Assembly: GCA_004794785.1 (NCBI GenBank)
Contig: SJOL01009857.1
Span: 341,342-405,341, forward strand
DNA from: Opisthorchis felineus
Taxonomy: Eukaryota > Platyhelminthes > Trematoda > Opisthorchiida > Opisthorchiidae
DNA length: 64,000 bases
Direction of reading: 5' to 3'
In this document: in pieces, positions 57,055 to 64,000 of the stretch
Layout: each line of letters opens with the position of its first letter
How positions within the stretch are numbered: the first letter of the stretch is position 1
Notes under the pieces: generated by a model
What the model was told of the DNA's origin: nothing
What the model saw: only the letters and a program-made list of their open reading frames with translations
The model's database searches: none
Program-made: the position numbers and the translations under genes

Positions 57055-57425
57055 CGAACTATACTCATTTGCACGCCAGTTCGGTTTTAGCGGGAGACTC
57101 AATTGAATCCCAACTGAATTTCTCGTTTGCGATACTCTTCAGACGAACGTGAGTAGTCCGCTTCAAAAAAATATACTCCGGAATCTTGAATATCATACCA
57201 ACTGAAACGTGAGGTTTCCTATGTGCAGCGTATTCGGTTGAAGGATGCAATAAACGTTTCAGTTGAGCCTGCTGTTAAATCCAACTTAGTGTACAAATGA
57301 GTGCAGTTCGCGAATTCTGTCCATTTTGAGTTCGAGTAGAACATGAGGTTGACGAAAACTAGGGGACCGCGCCTACCTGCTGAGCTATCAAAGAGTTTTT
57401 AACAACTTTATGACTAGTTATCTTC
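57055..57425. repeat. Hammerhead-core repeats, permuted order
   Basis: 57060-57150 is reverse (CTCATTTGCACGCCAGTTCG, GGGAGACTCAATTGAATCCC). 57170-57425 is forward, starting at the ATATCAT box, then CAAATGAGTGCAG, ACGAAAACTAGGGGACCGCG, a mutated core (CTGCTGAG) and the TTATGACTAGT box. The box order starts at a different point of the unit from the copy at 4075, so the two copies are circular permutations. Confidence 0.75.
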
Positions 57426-57692
57426 AAGGAAAAAGCTTTGTGTGCGTGTGACAGTGCAGATGCGTATAGTTCTCTGTATCATTCTACAGCTTACTCATGA
57501 GCCGGCGAGTAACTGCCACACACTTTAAAGAAGAGATACTTTAGAATGGAATTCAATCTCTACAGAACAGCGATGAAAAGACGTATTGCAATGGGAGAGT
57601 CCCGCAGGAACTATGCATCCTCGAGTCACTCTCGAGCATACCAAGTAACCAATCAATCTGGACTTTGGATGCAAGGTTACCACTAGTTTCAG

Positions 57693-57863
57693 CACCATTT
57701 GTGCCGAGACAAGTTTTTAATATTCAACACACTGTATCACATTATTACCTCTCAGAAACAAGTCTCCAAACTTGTGGTTTCACTGATCCGCAAAATTTCC
57801 ATTGGAACCTAACAAATTTGCATCAGCAAATTCTTCACAGGCCTATGAAATCCTCGTTAATAG
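57693..57863 (+). CDS. Antisense candidate gene, exon j (171 nt, phase 1-1)
   Basis: Acceptor CCACTAGTTTCAG, donor ATA G|GTAAGA (strong). 171 nt, the same as exons at 24822 and 27588, phase 1 at both ends. It encodes PFVPRQVFNIQHTVSHYYLS, QTCGFTDPQNFHWNLTNLHQ and QILHRPMKSSLIG. It contains N-L-T, an N-glycosylation sequon. No family recognised. Confidence 0.45.
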
Positions 57864-58191
57864 GTAAGATTGCGGCAATTTACACACCGTGCTTTTTAAT
57901 GCTTTTTAATAAATATAAGTTGAAATGAACAAAATGCAAATGCTACTTTAAACTGACCGACCTGTATATGTTACCTTTATATCGACGAATTCCAGAGAAA
58001 ACGCTCCTCCTAATTAGTGTGAACTATAGCTGTATTTTATTAGTATATATGTACTTCCGTGATAAGTACTCAATCCTCTATTTAAAGGTTCCACATAGAT
58101 TTGTTTTTAAGCTAACTTTTAGATGAAATTAGCGTTTTGGGAGCACAATTGGGTAGTGCTTGAGCTCCAAACTCCAAAAATAAACAGTTAG

Positions 58192-58457
58192 GATATGGTG
58201 TTAGCGTTTTCAGTGACTCCGTCGTACATCCACGAAACTTCGTCATTTGGTGTGGAGCCTCTGATGTGTGGGACATTACGGTAGTGACATTGTATGGAAT
58301 ACGGGGTTTGACTGAGTCTGTCAACTTGCCGAACCGATTGTTTCCGTTTTTCCCTCCGCTGGTAATAGAATATGATAATAATTCGACTGTTATCGAACGA
58401 GTATCCCAAATGCATTGTTCATACGGAGAAGTGAAATGCGAGGGGACTAACTTTTGA
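58192..58457 (+). CDS. Antisense candidate gene, possible terminal exon k
   Basis: Can start in phase 1 after CAGTTAG and runs open to TGA at 58455-58457. It encodes VSVFSDSVVHPRNFVIWCGA, SDVWDITVVTLYGIRGLTES, FFPPLVIEYDNNSTVIERVS and MHCSYGEVKCEGTNF. It is strand-rich with four Cys and an NST sequon. Its last 6 bases overlap the 3' end of the flippase exon 58452-58656 on the other strand. The acceptor is weak; a start after AAATAAACAG is possible in another phase. Confidence 0.4.
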
Positions 58458-58656
58458 ACACTGACGGTCAAGCAATTCGCGTTGTTTCAGATTTGATTCA
58501 CCATCCAAATTTGCAGTCTCTATGTGGCAGATACCAGCAACATTAGACGAATGCAACAGAAGCACATCAGCCGGAATCATCTCGTTAGTGTGCAAACGGA
58601 CAAAGTCGCCTGGAAGAATACTCTCCCACCGTGTATCGACATAACAGGCCTTCTCT
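58452..58656 (-). CDS. ATP10: Flippase exon: actuator DGES
   Basis: 205 nt; acceptor TTTCTCTGAACAG, donor TCAAAA|GTTAGT. It encodes EKACYVDTRWESILPGDFVR, LHTNEMIPADVLLLHSSN and ICHIETANLDGESNLKQREL. DGES (58494-58505) is the dephosphorylation motif of the actuator domain (D/TGES/T). GDFVRL, PADxLLL and CHIETANLDGExNLK are P4 hallmarks. It begins with one base of a split Thr codon. Confidence 0.97.
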
Positions 58657-59471
58657 CTGTTCAGAGAAAGGAAGGAAGGGGATACAAAGCGTAAGGTTCG
58701 ATGTTGGCAGTGGGTCGAACTATTGATAGTTCCTGCATGTTTACTGGTTGCTGATCTGGTGGTAGTGCAGCTGTTCACCGAGCTTGATAATTAGGCTGCG
58801 AACGCTTCGTCATCAAGCGAGGAAACATCATCAGCCATCTCGTCGATCGGTGACGAAGCGCTTGTAGGCTGATTAGCGTGCTCAGTGGATGGACCTATTC
58901 AAAAACTACTACAAAACCGAGGATGCATTAAGCTGAAGTGGTTTCGTAAGCACATATGGTAAACGAGGACGGTAAACGAACACCAGTCGATTACTTAGTG
59001 TTTCTGACTCACCTTGCTTAATCAGGAAATCCCTTTCGAGTCGTTATGCCCACTTACTTGCTCTTAGGACATACCTATGATTGTTTTGAATCGACATAAT
59101 GTTCTGAACTGCAAATTCACCGTGAACTCTAAGGCTTCTTTGACATGACTAGCTACGGTTTCCAGTTAACCATTAAGGCAATCGGATTAGTACAGTACTT
59201 GTCGGATAACTCAAGTGCCGGCTGACACACTCGAAGCTCAATGAATGGCTTTTTCATATTCAAATGCCGATAACATGCTTCTAACAACTTCAGATAAAGA
59301 TTACGAAGTGTGTTTGGATGCAGTTTCCTCTGTGTGACGAAGACAAATCCCTTCGGGCACGGAGTTATTGTGACAGATATACTGAAGGAAACATCTAAGT
59401 ATTATTCGACAGAGTATGCATGAAATGTAGACAAAAATTTGATAGAGACGTACAGAGAGAACACTTTACAC
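58657..59471. other. Flippase intron, no feature seen
   Basis: 815 bp. I see no repeat or coding signal that I can support. Confidence 0.6.
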
Positions 59472-59836
59472 GTTCTTCGATTGACGCGTCTATCCGAGAG
59501 GTGTCTGCGGAAGTCCTCATAGCCATCTTTGATTGCAATCACTGCCAGAGTGAGTATTACAGGAATGGGGGCAACCTCCTTCGCGAACGCATCGATACCG
59601 GGCATAAAATTTAAGATGAGAATAAACACAAAATAGACGTTTGCGAGTCGATGGAATTGCTCCCACAGATTTAGCGGCAAAAAGGTCCAAATGGAGTACT
59701 TTGTTGTACGTATGCGATTGTTAGCAAACTGTGCATTTGGGTTGAAAGCCTGGCCGTGCTCATCAAAATGCACTGTCGTCGATGGATATATAGTCCGTGT
59801 TGTGGGAGAGGCATTCTTTTTCCTACAACACCTCAT
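59472..59836 (-). CDS. ATP10: Flippase first recognised exon: N-terminus and M1-M2
   Basis: Ends AGAAC|GTGTAA with two bases of a Thr codon. It encodes HFDEHGQAFNPNAQFANNRI, RTTKYSIWTFLPLNLWEQFH, RLANVYFVFILILNFMPGID and APIPVILTLAVIAIKDGYED. NRxxTTKYxxxxFLPxNLxEQFHRxANVYF and AIKDGxEDxxRH are the P4 N-terminal signature and M1-M2. The Met at 59836 is the first ATG after an in-frame stop and would give a complete N-terminus. However, GTTGTAG at 59823 and GGTTTCAG near 59940 are possible acceptors, the frame is open from about 59990, and an upstream exon may supply the true start. Confidence 0.9.
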
Positions 59837-60535
59837 ATGGCGACGGTGGTGGCAGCGTTGACGGTGTGAATTGTGAAGAATGGCACCAGATTTCAGAAAG
59901 TCAGACTGATGGTGTCTAAAAGTTCTCCTTTGGTCTGAAACCAGAGAAACAAATTCATCGGTTTGTGGTTCTCCATGGAAAAACGGTCACGTTGATTAGT
60001 TGTCGCAAGCTGTAAAAAAACCGTCAGTGAACTACTCCTGGCAAGAGTATTGTGATTTTAGTTATGCTAGTAACGTAAGTGTTCAGCATTGACGTGAACT
60101 GTGGTCTACGCGGTGCCCACATCAGACCGTCGAATAAAAGAAGCACTCGAGCTTCTTTCGCAATCGTAGCGTGCACGAGAACATCCTACCTTATGGAGGA
60201 AAATGGTCGCTGTCCAGAAAGATAACGTAGGTTTGTGAACGACATCGTCCAGTCATTCGTGTTACGCAAGAATGCACACAGAGGGAAGAGGAGAAATCAC
60301 GATGAGGACAGAAACATTGGAAGACAAGGTTCTTGAAGCGGTACACAAAATAAGAGAGATCATTCTTTTACAATGGCTTTGTCCATTTTTTTTACATTAA
60401 ATAAACATGAAAATATGGAAGTAATAAGGACATTGTTGCTTCCCCGAAGGCTTTATTGTCTGGCTGCTCCGGATATAAACCCCGGAAGCATACTGCAGAA
60501 GCCCGTTTACAACCGCAAGAGGTTCTTCAATTCTT
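59837..60535. other. Upstream of the flippase, no promoter recognised
   Basis: No TATA box, CpG-rich stretch or 5' exon could be recognised. Without transcript data the promoter of the flippase cannot be placed, and its first exon may lie to the right of the window. Confidence 0.4.
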
Positions 60536-61725
60536 TGAACCTAAGTAGCCAAACTGTAGTGAGTGTATATGGGACATGGAAACGGAAATCGCGCGAAATT
60601 TGTTAGAAAATATTGAAAAGTATGCGAGAAAGGCGGATGGCAATTCACTCACAAAATCGTCGTCTTGAGCGATGGGCTGAACACTTTAAAGAGCAGTTCA
60701 GCTGGCCTCCTTAAATGCAGCCTCTGGAAGAACCCAACGAACTCAACCAACCAGCCGTGAACAACAGAAATTCAGCGTGAGATACCAGTTTTCTAAGGCA
60801 ACAAGGCACCTAGAACGGATGGTCTTCACCCCACACTTTTCAAAAAAGGATTTGAGGCCCTGAGCAACTGCGGAAGATATGGGATGAAAACAAAACACCA
60901 GTGGAATGGAGCGCCTCGCCCGTGATCTGTTTTCAAAAAGCGCAGGAACGTCGTGCGAAAGCCATCGTAGCATAAGCTTGGTAGATGACGCACTCAGGGT
61001 ATTCGCTCGCGTGGTTTGGCGTAGGTTGATAGATTATTAGGAGACAAGTTCGTGAGAATTAAGCTGGGTTTCACCTCGGCCGAGGATGCATCAACCACAT
61101 ATTTACCTTGAGACAAGTTTTTTAACAGCATTCTCCTTCAGACGTCCCATTTTTCTGGATTCGGAAGCTGCTTTCTTTCAGAAACTCTGGTGGCGTCCAG
61201 CGATCAAAGATGTCTCTTCCACTTTTATATCCCTTATGAAGACACTGTATGCGAACTCCTGTGGACGCGTACGAGTATACAGCAAGCTTTCGCCTGAGTT
61301 CACCACGTCCAGTGGTGTAAGACAAGGCTGTCCTCTTTCGCCTTTCCTTTTCAACTCAGGTATTGCTGTGTTGCTTGAAACTGATTAGCCTGCCACTGAA
61401 ACCTCGGGCGTTAGGTCCACACTTTAAGAGCGCAGCTGATATTTCTCTTCTTGATTCAAATCCTTCAGAGATGCAATTCATTCTAAGTAACCTAAACAAT
61501 TATGCCTCACGGTGTGGCATACTCCTCGCACCTGCAAAGCGTAAATTGCTAATACAAGATTGGGTGGGATCAAACCCAAACCTCAGGCTTGCAAACGAGC
61601 CAATCGACGTGGTAGAAAAATTTGCTTACCCAGGTAGTTTTATAGGTAACAGTGGACTGGATGGAGAGGAGACTATCACCCCTTCCATCTTCTCATTGGT
61701 ATTACGTAAGTTTCCCAGTTAAGTA
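60535..61725 (+). mobile_element. Trematode-type non-LTR retrotransposon, RT region, decayed
   Basis: Across frames the plus strand shows ERWAEHFKEQFSWPP-like sequence, a PRTDGLHPTLFKKGFEAL block, TSFLTAFSFRRPIFLDSEAA, SLMKTLYANSCGRVRVYSKL, SGVRQGCPLSPFLFNSG and, after a shift, SEMQFILSNLNNYASRCGIL and KLLIQDWVGSNPNLRLANEP. Order and spacing match a CR1-like RT from the linker to the thumb. Motif A Asp and the YADD box are damaged, and several stops are present. Confidence 0.85.
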
Positions 61726-62289
61726 GTTCAAATGCAGTCCCCCAAAAGTGACAAACACTTCCCTTGTGTTCATAGGCCTCGCAATGAGGATGATGACCTC
61801 AACAATTCATTCTGTTGAGAACTAAGTGAGAACTCACTATAAAGTAGGACCCTATTGCTAAGCTGCAAACTATCAGTGATTTCAACGTAAAGAACGGTGA
61901 TTGACTTACCCACGGAAGGCAAACCAACTCAGCAGGCCAGGATGCAGGTTCTTGCAGTTAACTAGCCTAACTCGAATTCCGGACGATGACGACAAGCTTC
62001 CTTCCCACGAATGGTTTGACCACTTCTTCGCGCATTGCGCGAAAAAATCGACTGCAATTTCTGTTTCTCTCCCTTCGTCGTTCCACCCTCAACCGGACTC
62101 TGTCCACTAAATCAGCCCTATTGAGCACTTTTGAAGTTGTTCTCTTTATTTTTTTCCAAAATTCTTTCCCGGTCGTCCCGTGTCAACCAAGCTCACCTCG
62201 TCATCCTCATCGACATCATAACGTCAGGGTTCAACACTGACACCTCGCTACCATACAACCATAATTTACTTACCGTCAAGAAGAGATTG
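61726..62289. other. No feature seen
   Basis: Between the RT remnant and the SINE-like repeat. Open frames at 61901-62240 have low-complexity Ser/Arg composition only. Confidence 0.5.
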
Positions 62290-62640
62290 GACATTACCGC
62301 GGTTTGACGGTTTGTGAAACTTCATGACCCATTCAGTTAAACTGGGAGAGTACCTATGACACTCAAAGAGCCTCCCATACCAGACTGATCAATGGGCAGA
62401 GGTCTGGCTAACACCGTCCCTTGCTCCTCTAGAATAAGAGTTGAAACAAGCATGGCGACTTGCTCATTAAAAATTTAGGCTGCTCCGACGGTCTTACATC
62501 AACCACTGTTGCCTTGCAGCCAGACTTTTGAGTGAGATACTTTGGTTGAGGACCGTGGTCATCCTCCTATCTGAATCAGGGCATTCTGGCACTGTCAGAG
62601 CCGACATGTAAACATGAATTAACCACGAATTTACAAAAAC
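62290..62640 (+). repeat. SINE-like repeat, copy 2
   Basis: Second copy of the repeat at 8735-9110 (GGTTTGACGGTTTGTG, GACCCATT, AGAGGTCTGGCT, GGTTGAGGACCGTGG, CATCCTCCT, ACATGAA). It lies immediately upstream of the endonuclease fragment, so it could be that element's 5' region or an independent SINE. Confidence 0.6.
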
Positions 62641-62899
62641 TTTTAATGTCACATCAACCGTCGCGTTGTGCCATCAGCCGGGTTGCCTTACATGCTGCGT
62701 ACACCGAGGTAATGCTGAAGCCTTCCTCCATCCTTTTGCACATGTTTGCACTTCTCGCCCTCCTCACTCCGCTGCCAGCGACAACTCCCTGGGTCCATTC
62801 TTAATGACCGACAGATCCGTTCACCGTCCATTGATGGTAGCTGCAACATCCACAGTTAGTTCGGCCGCCACGGCCACAGGCACTTCGAAATCATTCTTC

Positions 62900-63925
62900 A
62901 ACCCTTACGCACAATACATCTGACAACCTTTAACATTCGCACCCTGAAACTAGCCGGCCAACAGACTGCTCTTGCAAGTACGCTGGTCTCGCTTTCGATT
63001 GATTTGTTCTGTCCGTCTGGGATGAAGATTCAAGACCCAAGTACGCTCGTTGAACTCACCAACACAGTAATTTTCACCGACTTCTGGTTGCGCAACTCTG
63101 GTGATCCAGAAGCCGCTGCGGCTGGTTCTGCTGGGGTTAGAAAAGTTCTAAGCCATTTAGCTGAAGGGTCTTTGCTGGATGATTGCCCGTTGACAGTCAT
63201 CTCTGGGTATTTCGCTTAGCAAAGTCTGTGAGAGTATCCCACAGACGCACTGTTAATCGCTGCCTGTTGATTGCATTTGCTTACGCCACTATAGAGTATA
63301 GCTCTAATACTCCGAAAAACAGTTTTTACGAAGTTTCGGGCGCCTTGTTACGGCGGGCTAAGATCGCAGATATTATTGATTGTCACGGATTTGGATGTGC
63401 TACTGAGGGTCAATTTGGTGATCGTCTTCGACTGGAATCGAGGCGAACACTTGCTGCAGTTAAGTGCTGGCCACAGACTGTTTATGCGCAGTATTAATTT
63501 CCGAATCAATCGGAGCCCCTTGGCCGCATTATGCCCCCATGCAAGCCAACGTGTAACACATAAAAACCACATCGTCATTAGCTATTGGTAGCGCGGGTCA
63601 ATTGTTGATTGTCCCTCATTCTGGAATACCCAAGTGAACTTCGATCACGCGCTTGTTCGTTGCTGCCTCTCGTTACGATTTCCAGGGGAGCTGAAGATGC
63701 GTACACCTCGCCTGGATATTGAAAAGCCCCCTGATCCAGATGAAAGGGAATATGCTAAAACCACCTACCGAAGTACCATTGAGACAACGCGTCTTTTGAT
63801 GTTGACCCTTAGTGAAAGGTACTGTCCACAACCCTGCAAGGTGTTGGGCGCTCCGCTTTTGGAACGGCACACCCAAATAGATCCAAGGACTGGATCTCGA
63901 GCAACACTCTAATAATGTTCGAAAC
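62900..63925 (+). mobile_element. Non-LTR retrotransposon, APE endonuclease region, decayed; runs to right edge
   Basis: Across frames the plus strand shows LTFNIRTLK-like start, TALASTLVSLSIDLFCPSG, GDPEAAAAGSAGVRKVLSHL, EGSLLDDCPL, NSFYEVSGALLRRAKIADII, ENRGEHLLQL-like and HRLFMRSINFR blocks, HIVISYW, and FDHALVRCCLSLRFPGELKM. This is the order of an apurinic-type endonuclease in trematode CR1-like elements (T-x-N-I-R start, S-D-H-A end). Several frameshifts. The RT would follow right of the window; the RT at 60.5-61.7 kb lies upstream and therefore belongs to another copy or a rearrangement. Confidence 0.8.
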
Positions 63926-64000
63926 TCGTACACACATTCCTCCTGATCAAAAGTACAATGCCACTCGATGTACTGTCAGACATCAGATGAAAAAGAGCAT

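Larger units (their letters stand above)
56620..58451. other. Flippase intron with repeat and antisense candidates
   Basis: It contains plus-strand candidates (56682-56843, 57693-57863, 58192-58457) and hammerhead-core repeats (57055-57425). 57430-57660 and 57880-58130 show nothing else. Confidence 0.5.
1654..59836 (-). other. ATP10: Gene span: class V (ATP10-like) P4-ATPase, 17 exons, 3' end off window
   Basis: This is the extent of one minus-strand gene assembled by eye from 17 exons totalling about 3970 coding bases (about 1320 codons). Family knowledge: P4-ATPases flip phospholipids (class V members also glucosylceramide) from the outer to the cytosolic leaflet, usually with a CDC50 subunit, at the plasma membrane or endosomes. 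Seen directly: DGES, DKTGT, ESPDE, KGAD, TGDKQET and GDGANDV in the correct order, and class V features such as the [17 protein letters not shown] and LLFWFQ-type segments. Vertebrate ATP10 proteins are about 1400-1500 residues, so roughly the last 200-250 residues (M9-M10 and tail) are missing to the left. All adjoining exon phases match except between 48963 and 33689, where at least one exon is unplaced. No in-frame stop or frameshift was seen in any exon, so the gene looks functional. Confidence 0.93.

Overview
The window is eukaryotic and intron-rich, most likely from a flatworm and probably a trematode. Three things point there: one gene spread over about 58 kb with introns of 0.4 to 15 kb, decayed Penelope-like and trematode-type APE/RT non-LTR retrotransposons, and many tRNA-derived SINE-like pieces. 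The taxon is inferred from element style and gene structure; no search was run.

The backbone is a minus-strand gene for a class V (ATP10-like) P4-type ATPase, a phospholipid or glycosphingolipid flippase. I placed 17 coding exons from 59836 down to 1654. Donor and acceptor sites and reading phases agree across every junction except one, where an exon is missing. Landmarks in order: M1-M2 (59.5-59.8 kb), actuator DGES (58.5 kb), M4 and DKTGT phosphorylation site (49.0-49.2 kb), N-domain ESPDE (20.65 kb) and KGAD (17.67 kb), TGDKQET (8.1 kb), GDGANDV (3.55 kb), and M7-M8 (1.65-1.85 kb). The last membrane helices and C-terminus lie beyond position 1.

The introns hold mobile DNA. There is a Penelope-like element with RT and GIY-YIG parts on the minus strand (6.25-7.5 kb) and a second on the plus strand (25.5-26.8 kb). 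Non-LTR RT fragments sit at 21.4, 53.8-54.6 and 60.5-61.7 kb, and an APE endonuclease fragment runs to the right edge (62.9-63.9 kb). A SINE foldback lies at 15.1-15.8 kb. An approximately 290-bp interspersed repeat recurs at least a dozen times, in circularly permuted order, with a hammerhead-ribozyme-like core; it resembles metazoan retrozymes.

The most novel candidate is on the opposite strand. Plus-strand open segments with splice-like ends, almost all phase 1 at both ends (several exactly 171 or 162 nt), lie between flippase exons from about 24.8 to 58.5 kb. They encode short, strand-rich, Cys/Trp-containing units with a recurring W-x-x-C pattern. I read them as a possible unrecognised multi-domain, probably extracellular, gene interleaved antisense with the flippase gene. 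This rests on reading-frame and splice-site evidence only. A small two-exon plus-strand gene candidate also sits at 19995-20346.
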